Assembly: GCF_001550135.1 (NCBI RefSeq)
Contig: NZ_LRUE01000024.1
Location: 248,001 to 312,000, forward strand
Direction: 5' to 3'
Source: Pseudoalteromonas shioyasakiensis
Lineage (GTDB): Bacteria > Pseudomonadota > Gammaproteobacteria > Enterobacterales > Alteromonadaceae
Length of the DNA: 64,000 bases
Position 1 is the stretch's first letter; every line of letters starts with the position of its first letter. The notes under the pieces were generated by a model. The model was given only the letters and a program-made list of their open reading frames with translations, was not told the DNA's origin and ran no database searches. The position numbers and the translations under genes were made by a program. Of the stretch, positions 27,313-34,900 are shown piece after piece.

Positions 27313-27552
27313 TTGCTGAAATTATGTACACTGCCGCTGATTTTAATGAGGTGCTGTGTGTTATTTGTATTTTTGAGCTGTGTGTTTATTTTGGTGATGT
27401 ATTTAGAGTCTTTATCTAAAGGAATGCCGGTAAAGCGTTGGATGCTGTTAGGTGGAGTGCTTGGGCCTATCGCTTGGTGTTTATTTAATGTGCATTACCG
27501 CCGCGCATTTGTGCGCCATGTTGGCCGCCAATCTTGTGGCTGGCGACCTTAA
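27313..27552 (+). CDS. Small membrane protein, possibly frameshifted at its 5' end
   Basis: An open frame of up to 79 codons encoding two hydrophobic segments (CCVLFVFLSCVFILVMYL and WMLLGGVLGPIAWCLF) and a basic C-terminal tail ending in RQSCGWRP. The start is unclear: TTG at 27313 and ATG at 27346 both lack a strong ribosome site. A good site (GAGGG, six bases from ATG at 27294) instead serves a different frame whose peptide MREVLKFAEIMYTAADFNEV looks protein-like and would join this frame after a +1 shift near 27360. It ends in a three-base overlap with the stop of the convergent GGDEF-EAL gene. No family recognised. Confidence 0.45.
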   Translation: MLKLCTLPLILMRCCVLFVFLSCVFILVMYLESLSKGMPVKRWMLLGGVLGPIAWCLFNVHYRRAFVRHVGRQSCGWRP

Positions 27553-29786
27553 ATTTCTGCTGTTTTTAACAGGCTAGGCGCAGATTTATCGAGTTGTTTT
27601 TGTAGGAAGGCGGTAAATTCAGGCTGAGACAGTGGCTTAGAGTAATAGTAGCCTTGAACCGTCTGACACTTTAACTGTTCTAACATCACAACCTGTTCGG
27701 CTTGTTCGACCCCTTCTGCAACCACATGCAAATCAAGGTTATGGGCAATGGTTACAATTGAGTCAACCATATTGCGGCCACGCTCTGATTGCATATCATC
27801 AATAAAGGCTTTATCAACTTTTAAGGTATTAAGCGGGAACTGTTTAAGATAGGCTAAAGATGAGTAACCCGTACCAAAGTCATCCATCGCAAGGTGAATA
27901 CCACGAGCACTGAGTGAACGCATTACTGCAATTGCTTCGTTAGGGTCGTCCATAACCGTACCTTCGGTGATCTCAAGTTCAAGGAAGTAAGAGGGCAGTT
28001 CATTCTTTTGCAAAATCACATCAATACGGGTGGTTAAATCAGGTAAACTAAACTGCTTAGCTGATAAGTTCACAGCAACACGACCGTTGAATAAGCCTTG
28101 ATCTATCCATGCTTTTACATCGCGGCATGCTTTGTTTAAAACAACTTCACCAATTTCGATAATTTGCCCAGTTTCTTCAGCGATAGGAATAAACACTCCT
28201 GGGCTGATCACACCTTTTTTCGGGGTAATAAAGCGCACAAGCGCTTCCATACCATCGAGTTTACCTGTACGAATATTCATCTTCGGTTGGTAATACACTT
28301 CAAAGTGATCTTCTTTTAGGCCGTAACGCATTAAGTTTTCGATTTGTAAGCGTTTAACTGCTTCACGGTTCATTGTGTCGTTGAAAAACAGATAGCTATT
28401 GCCTTTTTTCTTTGCGTGATACATAGCTGTATCCGCATTTTTAAGTAATAGCTCTGGGGTATTGCCATCTTCAGGGAACAGCACGATACCGACACTTGAG
28501 GTGATCACCAGTTCATGACCTGCCATATTAAAAGGGGTGGCAATTGCGGCTAAAAAGAGTTTTGCCATGCGAGTGATGGTATGTATATCGTTGGTACCCG
28601 ACATTACCAGTGCAAACTCATCACCGCCTAGGCGATAAAACACATCTTTTTCACGGGTTAACTTATTCAAACGCATCGCAAGCTTAGATAGCAAGCTATC
28701 ACCAAGTTGGTGACCCAGAGAGTCATTAATCTTTTTAAAGTTATCTAGGTCAAACACTAATAAAGCGTGATGGTTATCTTGCTTAGCGAGCTTTTTCAGG
28801 TTAGTGAAAAATAAGTTTCGATTAGGTAAGCCTGTTGTACGGTCGCGGTTCGATAAATTATGTAATTGCGATTCGGCTTTTTTACGCTCAGTTTGATCTG
28901 AAAACACAACGACATAGTTACATATTTGGTTGTGCTCATTTTTGATTTCATCAATTGAAATTTCAATTGGTAGCAGTTGTCTTTTCGCATTGCGAAGTTT
29001 AACCTCTTGCTGCCAATGTTCCGTCGCTTTTACGGTGGCTTTAATTTCATCCACATAGCTTTGGTCATAGCCATTTAAGGTAAAATCTTTCTTTAGGTAT
29101 TGCTCTCGTGTACCACCAAATAGCGTTAAGAAGCTTGGGTTTAAGTCAACCAGCTTAAAGTTTTTATCGAAAATGGCGATGGCGTCAGTTAGCGACTCAA
29201 CGCATTTAGCAAATAGGTTTAAACGGGCTTCTGTTGATTTAAGCTGAGAAATATCTCTTACAGTGCCTGTCATACGCAAAGGGTTGAGGTTTGCGTCTTT
29301 TTCGATGATCTTGCCGCGATCTAGTACCCAATGCCAACGACCGAGGCTGTCTTTAATCCGGTAACTTGCTTCAAAAAAGGCGGTGTGTTCGGCAAAGTGT
29401 TTTTTTAGGGCTGTTTCAACGTGTTGTAAGTCGTGTGGGTGAATCAATTCGCGGTTAGGGGGAAAGCCGCTGCTACTGTTAGTATCTGAAGTGTATTTAT
29501 CATTAATTCGCAGCACTTCTCCGGATTTAATATTCCAATCCCAGAGGGTATCGCCACTGCCTTCTACGGTACTTTTTAAGCGATGTTCTGAAATACGCAG
29601 TTGTTTTCGAGAGCGCTTTAATTTGAAAATTATAAATAATAGGTACGGCAATAACAGCATCATAATAGCACTTGGAATAAGCAGCAATGTGCTCTGTTCA
29701 AGCTCTATGGGGCTGGCGGATGCTGAAAAAATCCCAGCCATACTTATTGTTAAAAAAGCAGAAATCATTTTTATTATTTTTATCAT
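27549..29786 (-). CDS. Membrane PAS-PAS-GGDEF-EAL cyclic-di-GMP protein
   Basis: A 745-residue protein. Two N-terminal hydrophobic segments (about 5-24, 33-50) anchor it; two PAS domains follow (about 65-190 with a PAC-like motif TGTVRDISQL, and 190-300 ending YVVVFSDQTERKKAE). The GGDEF domain has YRLGGDEFALVMS with an REKD inhibitory site five residues before. The EAL domain has MEALVRF, NLSAKQF, ELEITEG, DDFGTGYSSL, KVDKAF and AEGVE, so both catalytic sets look intact. It shares the C-terminal architecture of the gene at the left edge of the window but adds a membrane sensor. Signal and net activity are unknown. Confidence 0.93.
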   Translation of the reverse strand: MIKIIKMISAFLTISMAGIFSASASPIELEQSTLLLIPSAIMMLLLPYLLFIIFKLKRSRKQLRISEHRLKSTVEGSGDTLWDWNIKSGEVLRINDKYTSDTNSSSGFPPNRELIHPHDLQHVETALKKHFAEHTAFFEASYRIKDSLGRWHWVLDRGKIIEKDANLNPLRMTGTVRDISQLKSTEARLNLFAKCVESLTDAIAIFDKNFKLVDLNPSFLTLFGGTREQYLKKDFTLNGYDQSYVDEIKATVKATEHWQQEVKLRNAKRQLLPIEISIDEIKNEHNQICNYVVVFSDQTERKKAESQLHNLSNRDRTTGLPNRNLFFTNLKKLAKQDNHHALLVFDLDNFKKINDSLGHQLGDSLLSKLAMRLNKLTREKDVFYRLGGDEFALVMSGTNDIHTITRMAKLFLAAIATPFNMAGHELVITSSVGIVLFPEDGNTPELLLKNADTAMYHAKKKGNSYLFFNDTMNREAVKRLQIENLMRYGLKEDHFEVYYQPKMNIRTGKLDGMEALVRFITPKKGVISPGVFIPIAEETGQIIEIGEVVLNKACRDVKAWIDQGLFNGRVAVNLSAKQFSLPDLTTRIDVILQKNELPSYFLELEITEGTVMDDPNEAIAVMRSLSARGIHLAMDDFGTGYSSLAYLKQFPLNTLKVDKAFIDDMQSERGRNMVDSIVTIAHNLDLHVVAEGVEQAEQVVMLEQLKCQTVQGYYYSKPLSQPEFTAFLQKQLDKSAPSLLKTAEI

Positions 29787-29839
29787 TAATGCATTACCGT
29801 AATTCGCACCAATTAATCTAATCTAAGCTCGCGTTCGAG

Positions 29840-32560
29840 TCAAAGAGAATGCGAAGAAAGGCTTGCTTTTGGCTGTTTTTTAGCCTTTGGCTCACTTAAA
29901 AGTTCTATTCTTGGCCTGTTTTCACTGAACGTTTCGGTAATATACTGCTGCATTTGAGTAAGGCTTAACTTATCAAGTGCCTCTAAAAGCTGTTGTTGCA
30001 TATTAAATTCAGTATCGCGATTACCAATAGCTAACCATAGGCGCTGTGAGCGTAAGCGTAAATTTTTATCTTTCTCAGCAATGTGTGTAACAAGACCTGC
30101 TTTGGTATCTAGCCATTGCTGCTCAGAAATGTTGTTTACTTGTGCCACATAATTATTAATAAATTGCTGGTGACGCTGAAGTATCTCATCAGCACTATGC
30201 ATAGGTGACTGCACGTAAAAAGCAATACCTGCACGGGTATTAAAAGGAGCATAGCCCGCACCAACTAAGTAGCCGAGCTGTTGCTTGGTTCTTAACTCAT
30301 TAAAATAATCTTGGTTTATTAAATGATTAAGTACCATCATTTGCACCTTTTCGGTAGTGTCATCCGTTTGTGCTTGATAGTACAGCACCATCGCATGATC
30401 GCTACAATTTAACGTGAAGCGCTGCTGATCTACTTCAGTTATATCGTTAAGTGGTCGCGTTAAATCAATAATTGTGGTGCTGCCGGCTAGGTGCTCTGTC
30501 ACTTGCTTTTGGAACTTAAGCGCATCAGAGCGTTGCCAGTTACCATGTAAAAAAGACTCAACGTGCAAGGCTTTAAAAAACTCATTTCTAAAGCAATTAA
30601 ATTGATGGAAACTAGTATCCTTTAAAGCCTGTGCTAAGGCATTCGGCTCTGGGTTCCACGGCATAATTTGCGCACCCAAAATACTAAATAGCTCACTAAC
30701 AGGTTTGTTTTGATTGCTGTTTCGCCAGTGTCTAACGAGCTGCTTTTTATATTCAGCAAAGCGTTTTGCGCAGATTTCAACATTAAAGAGTGCTTCAAGT
30801 AACTCATTAACCAGCTCTAACTGACTCGATGAAAGACCCGCAGTATGTAGGGTTAAGCCACCTTGGTGCGAGGTTAAGTGATAACTGAGACCAGCCAATT
30901 CTGCTGGATAAAATTGCTCAGCAACACTGTCCATAAACAGGTCTGCAAATAAGCGGGTAAGGGCCATGTGTTTAACATCTTTAATTGCAAAGGTTGAGTC
31001 CATTGCTAAGTAAAAATGCCCTTTAGCTACTCTGAAAGTCGCGTCTTGCTTAAACCAAAAATCAAAGCCGTCTCGTGTGACTAAAAGCTCAGGTGATTTA
31101 TTTGGCTCGTCTAATGGTAATAGTTCAACATCTTTTGTGAGGTATGGGTTAGCACTTGGTAAGCACATCTGTGGTAATGGCGTGTTTATTTCACTAAGCG
31201 CTTCTAACCAACTTGCTGAGATGTCTTCTACTTTATATGGGGTGTTGTACCAAGCTGTAGTGTGCTCAGGCTCAACACCTGGATGAATGAGTACCAAGCG
31301 CATGTTATCAGGTGTTAGCCATTGCATGGCAATTTCATGGGCGCAGCGGTTAAAGCCTTCCATTAAATAATCGCCTTGCACATAGTTGGCTTCATCGTAA
31401 TGCTGCATATTAATGCTTAAGTTACTAACCCAATCAATTAAACGTGCTTTTTCTTGGTTATCAAAGGCAATTTGCAAGAGGTTCTTTTTGTCTTGATAAA
31501 GGCGCGGCAATTTATCGCAGTTTTGGTTAATCAAGCAGATATACTCAAACACCATTTCTACGATATCTTCATAGTATTCAATACCTTCATCAGTCAACGC
31601 CATGCTTACGTTAAAATCTTTGAAGTTACTGCCATTAATGCCACCACCTGCTGAGAGGGCATTGATCCAGCCTTGCTCTTTTAGAATAGAGTACAGCGAA
31701 CCTTTGCCTTCGTAGCCAAGTAAGTGAGCGATAAAACTAACGGTTTTGTGACGGTAAAAGTCATCAATATTTGGCATCGCAAAGCTAATAATGAGCTTTT
31801 GCATATGTTTATGTGGCTCAATATGCAGCACCTTACCTAAGTCTTGTTTACGGTAAAGTGGCTGCTCTATGATCTCTTTACTTTTTGGCTGACCTTTAAT
31901 TTCGCTAAATAACTGTTTTACCCAGGTGGTCATGGTCGCAATATCTTCATTGCTACATATCACCAGTGTCATCCACTGAGCCTGATAGTGGCTATCGAAA
32001 AAAGCACGTAGCTCATCACTGATACAGCCCTCACGATCCGCGAGGGTTTGCTGGTTACCGACCGAAAATTTTGCAAAAGGGTGCGCTGGGTTAACCGTTT
32101 CTTTATGAGCCTGATAAATACGGCGGCCGTCATCTTTTATTTTTAGTTTAAATTCTGCGTCTATAGCATTACGTTCTTTAGTTGTCTCTTTAGGATTTAA
32201 GAGTGGGGCAATAAAAAAACGACTGAATTGTGCCAGTGCCTCAGCAAACTGTTGGTTATTAATATCAAAGAAGTAGCAAGTGTGCTCAGTGCCAGTCCAG
32301 GCATTGGTGTTACCACCAGATTGCGATACAAAATTAGAAAATCCGCCCGATTCTGGGTACAGATCAGTGCCTAAAAAAAGCATATGCTCTAAAAAGTGCG
32401 CGAGACCTTGCCTATCAAGGGGGTCATCGAAATGGCCTGCGTTAATAGCCATTGAAGCCGCTGATTTTGTTGACTCTAAGTCTTGCACTAAAAGTACTTT
32501 TAGACCATTGTCCAGTGTTAGGGGTTGATATGTTCTGTTATCATTGCGGCTGATATTCAA
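29840..32560 (-). CDS. M16-family zinc metallopeptidase (insulinase/PtrA type)
   Basis: A 906-residue M16A peptidase. The inverted zinc motif is HFLEH at residues 55-59 (AHFLEHMLFLGT), with the third ligand in the downstream ERNAIDAEF helix (about 128-137). Four M16 half-domains are expected over this length; the inactive C-terminal half carries QLGYLVGAGY near residue 760. E. coli protease III (PtrA) is periplasmic with a signal peptide; no signal peptide is visible here, so this one probably acts in the cytoplasm on small peptides. It is transcribed alone, divergent from sixA. Confidence 0.92.
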   Translation of the reverse strand: MNISRNDNRTYQPLTLDNGLKVLLVQDLESTKSAASMAINAGHFDDPLDRQGLAHFLEHMLFLGTDLYPESGGFSNFVSQSGGNTNAWTGTEHTCYFFDINNQQFAEALAQFSRFFIAPLLNPKETTKERNAIDAEFKLKIKDDGRRIYQAHKETVNPAHPFAKFSVGNQQTLADREGCISDELRAFFDSHYQAQWMTLVICSNEDIATMTTWVKQLFSEIKGQPKSKEIIEQPLYRKQDLGKVLHIEPHKHMQKLIISFAMPNIDDFYRHKTVSFIAHLLGYEGKGSLYSILKEQGWINALSAGGGINGSNFKDFNVSMALTDEGIEYYEDIVEMVFEYICLINQNCDKLPRLYQDKKNLLQIAFDNQEKARLIDWVSNLSINMQHYDEANYVQGDYLMEGFNRCAHEIAMQWLTPDNMRLVLIHPGVEPEHTTAWYNTPYKVEDISASWLEALSEINTPLPQMCLPSANPYLTKDVELLPLDEPNKSPELLVTRDGFDFWFKQDATFRVAKGHFYLAMDSTFAIKDVKHMALTRLFADLFMDSVAEQFYPAELAGLSYHLTSHQGGLTLHTAGLSSSQLELVNELLEALFNVEICAKRFAEYKKQLVRHWRNSNQNKPVSELFSILGAQIMPWNPEPNALAQALKDTSFHQFNCFRNEFFKALHVESFLHGNWQRSDALKFQKQVTEHLAGSTTIIDLTRPLNDITEVDQQRFTLNCSDHAMVLYYQAQTDDTTEKVQMMVLNHLINQDYFNELRTKQQLGYLVGAGYAPFNTRAGIAFYVQSPMHSADEILQRHQQFINNYVAQVNNISEQQWLDTKAGLVTHIAEKDKNLRLRSQRLWLAIGNRDTEFNMQQQLLEALDKLSLTQMQQYITETFSENRPRIELLSEPKAKKQPKASLSSHSL

Positions 32561-32755
32561 AAGATGCTCCTGAAAGAGTGCGTTAATGTCCTAACAACAG
32601 ATGATATTTTCAGGAAAGCTAAAAAAGACAGAGCTACGAAAATCTACCTGAATATCATAAGCGGATGTTTAATGTATCTAGTGATGATATTCTAATATAG
32701 CGAACAATCAAGCAAACTGGCTACTGTTTTATATTCTTTAATCGGTTGATTTTTT

Positions 32756-33232
32756 ATGAAAACAATCTTAATCATGCGCCATGGCGAAGCTACGCCAATG
32801 CAAGCAGATGATGCAGCAAGACAACTGACCGAGACCGGTCACCAAGAAGCCAGTCGAATGGGGCAGTGGTTAGCAACACACCATAAACCTGATGCTCTGT
32901 TGGTAAGTCCTTACATTCGCGCACAACAAACTGCTTTGGATGCGACGCAACATATTTCGTTACAATTTAACGAAACCTGCAGTGATATTACCCCCGATGG
33001 TGTACCGCAAATTGCTGCTGATTACCTAGAAACCTTGATTGCTATGCACCCAGACTGCAATACCTGGTTGGTCGTTGCCCATATGCCAATTGTTAGCTAC
33101 TTAGTTGACCAGTTAAGCCCTGGTCATATGCCAATCTTCAATACAGGAGCGGTTGCTGTTATCGAATATGATGAACACAAACAGCGCAGTCAGTACCTCA
33201 GTATTCACTCGCCAAATAACGTCGAAATCTAA
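32756..33232 (+). CDS. sixA: Phosphohistidine phosphatase SixA
   Basis: A 158-residue histidine-phosphatase superfamily protein of the SixA type, which removes phosphate from phosphohistidine on HPt domains or on NPr of the nitrogen phosphotransferase system. The catalytic motif is MRHGEATP at residues 7-14, LLVSPYIRAQQTA follows with the substrate-contacting arginine, and VVAHMPIVSYL holds the second histidine. Length and motifs fit SixA well. In E. coli sixA lies between smrB and fadJ; here the same genes occur in the same order with extra blocks between them. Confidence 0.93.
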   Translation: MKTILIMRHGEATPMQADDAARQLTETGHQEASRMGQWLATHHKPDALLVSPYIRAQQTALDATQHISLQFNETCSDITPDGVPQIAADYLETLIAMHPDCNTWLVVAHMPIVSYLVDQLSPGHMPIFNTGAVAVIEYDEHKQRSQYLSIHSPNNVEI

Positions 33233-33270
33233 CAGTGGATTTGCTAAATTAGCGCCACTGTTAATTTTTT
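33230..33270 (+). terminator. Terminator of sixA
   Basis: The stem TAACAGTGG/CCACTGTTA begins at the sixA stop codon and is followed by ATTTTTT. The 16-base loop can form a small inner hairpin (GCTA/TAGC). Confidence 0.82.
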
Positions 33271-33281
33271 AAGTTCTTACT

Positions 33282-33632
33282 ATGACAATCGAACGTTTAC
33301 AAACCGGTGCGCGTATGAGCCGCATCGTTAAGCATAACGGCACAGTATACCTATGCGGCCAAGTTTGTGCTGATGCCGAAAAAGATATCACCGAACAAAC
33401 TCAAACCATGCTAGATAAGGTCGAGGCGCTGCTTATTGAAGCAGGTAGTAGCAAAGAGCACATGCTAAGTGCCACAATTTACCTGAAGAGCATGGAATAC
33501 TTTGCACAGATGAACGCTGTTTGGGATGCATGGGTGCCACAGGGTCATGCACCAGCTCGCGCTTGTGTTGAGGCAAAAATGGCGCGCGATGCACTACTCG
33601 TTGAGATTTCTGTCGTTGCAGCCGTTAAGTAA
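33282..33632 (+). CDS. RidA/YjgF-family protein
   Basis: A 116-residue protein of the RidA (YjgF/YER057c/UK114) superfamily, trimers that often deaminate reactive enamines and imines. Visible marks are NGTVYLCGQVCAD, QTQTMLDKVEALLIEAGSSKEHMLSATIYLKSM, and ARACVEAKMARDALLVEISVVAA, with the catalytic arginine region of RidA at PARACVEAKMAR. It belongs to a subgroup related to RidA rather than RidA itself, so no symbol is given. It begins a run with ASCH and SDR genes, the last two overlapping by four bases. Confidence 0.87.
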   Translation: MTIERLQTGARMSRIVKHNGTVYLCGQVCADAEKDITEQTQTMLDKVEALLIEAGSSKEHMLSATIYLKSMEYFAQMNAVWDAWVPQGHAPARACVEAKMARDALLVEISVVAAVK

Positions 33633-33651
33633 CGAGCAGCGTATCGCGCAG

Positions 33652-34092
33652 ATGATTGCTCGCTTTAATGAGCAATCAGGGCGCGAAGTGATTGAACTGC
33701 CAAGTTGGCATTTTTGCGACAATGAGCAAGATGCCAATGACTGCGCATTGCTGGTTTTAAATGGTGTAAAACAAGCAACAACCCCTTCACTTTATTGGTT
33801 TAAAGCCAATAATGAAGCCCTTCCTGAAGTTGGTGATTTAGCCATTTTTACCAATTGGCAGGGACAGCCTCTCGGCATTATTGAAACCGTTTCTGTAACT
33901 ATCACCCCATATAATCAAATAAGCACCGATTACGCCGCATTAGAAGGCGAGGGCGACAAAAGCCTTGAGTACTGGCAGCGTGTGCATTGGGATTATTACC
34001 AGCGAGAGCTCGCGGACACAGAGTATCAATGTCACCCTGATATGCCGTTGGTGTGTGAGCAGTTTAGGTTAGTTTTCAAGGAGTCAGAATGA
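33652..34092 (+). CDS. ASCH-domain protein
   Basis: About 146 residues with an ASCH domain, a PUA-like fold thought to bind RNA or modified nucleosides. Characteristic stretches are ALLVLNGVKQATTPSLYWF, GDLAIFTNWQGQPLGIIETVSV, and LEYWQRVHWDYYQREL. The exact start is uncertain: ATG at 33652 is used, while TTG at 33616 overlapping the RidA stop would add LQPLSNEQRIAQ, a plausible helical extension; neither has a good ribosome site. The stop overlaps the SDR start (ATGA), so the two are coupled. Confidence 0.83.
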   Translation: MIARFNEQSGREVIELPSWHFCDNEQDANDCALLVLNGVKQATTPSLYWFKANNEALPEVGDLAIFTNWQGQPLGIIETVSVTITPYNQISTDYAALEGEGDKSLEYWQRVHWDYYQRELADTEYQCHPDMPLVCEQFRLVFKESE

Positions 34093-34823
34093 ACACGAAT
34101 CCAGTGGTTCTTATTACCGGAGGAGGCCGCGGTATAGGTGCAGCGACAGCAAAACTGTTTGCTAAACATGGCTATGATGTATGTATTAACTATAAGTCTG
34201 ATCACGCAAGTGCAGAGCAGGTCGCTGATGAGATAAATGCGCTTGGCGTGAATGCCTATTTGTTGCAAGCTGATATTGCCGATGAGCAGCAAGTGCTCGC
34301 TATGTTCGCTAAATTAGATGCTAAGGTTTCGCGGTTAGATGTATTAGTTAATAACGCAGCGATGATGATGCCGCAAATGCCGTTATTAGAGATGGATGCT
34401 AAGCGTATCAACGCTATTTTAAGTTGTAATGTTACAGGCGCCTTTCTGTGCGCGCGAGAAGCTATAAAGCGTATGGACAAAGGCTGTATTGTGAATGTTT
34501 CATCAGGTGCTTCACGCACAGGCTCGCCAAATGAATATTTAGATTATGCCGCATCCAAAGGAGCACTTGATACCTTCACGATTGGCCTTGCCAAAGAAGT
34601 GGCGAGTAAAGGTATTCGAGTTAATGGGATAAGGCCAGGCCTTATTTATACCGATATGCACCGCGATGGCGGTGAGGCAAACCGAGTCGATAGGTTAAAA
34701 TCTAAGTTGCCGCTGGGGCGTGGTGGTGAGGCAGAAGAGGTCGCTTCAGCAATTTACTTTTTGGCAAGTGAGCAAGCCTCATTCACAACGGGCAGTTTTA
34801 TAGACGTATCGGGTGGGCTTTAG
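34089..34823 (+). CDS. SDR-family oxidoreductase
   Basis: A 244-residue classical short-chain dehydrogenase/reductase. Nucleotide site TGGGRGIGAATA (about residues 10-21), NNAAM, catalytic SSGAS with YxxxK in YLDYAASKGAL, and a C-terminal GSFIDVSGGL are all present. It is of the type seen in YgfF-like enzymes, with unknown substrate; NADP or NAD use cannot be fixed. It is translated with the ASCH protein and is the last conserved-looking gene before the TIR/RyR module. Confidence 0.9.
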   Translation: MNTNPVVLITGGGRGIGAATAKLFAKHGYDVCINYKSDHASAEQVADEINALGVNAYLLQADIADEQQVLAMFAKLDAKVSRLDVLVNNAAMMMPQMPLLEMDAKRINAILSCNVTGAFLCAREAIKRMDKGCIVNVSSGASRTGSPNEYLDYAASKGALDTFTIGLAKEVASKGIRVNGIRPGLIYTDMHRDGGEANRVDRLKSKLPLGRGGEAEEVASAIYFLASEQASFTTGSFIDVSGGL

Positions 34824-34847
34824 TAAGCCTCGCTGGTGGTAACTGCG

Positions 34848-34900
34848 TTGAGGGGTTATTATTTCCTAATATAAACTATAAAAATAACCCAAGGTAGCCC
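34848..34900 (+). promoter_or_regulatory. Predicted promoter and inverted repeat before the RyR-SLOG gene
   Basis: TTGAGG (34848-34853) and TATAAA (34870-34875) are 16 bases apart, a fair sigma70 match. They lie in an inverted repeat, GGGTTATT (34853-34860) and AATAACCC (34883-34890), with a 22-base loop that includes the -10 box. An AAGG ribosome site follows, seven bases from the ATG. The module may thus be transcribed alone. Confidence 0.5.

Noticed and set aside
34824..34900. The gap before the RyR-SLOG gene as a tRNA or attachment site
   Set aside because: No tRNA-like fold or direct repeat was found; the only structure is the inverted repeat around the promoter.
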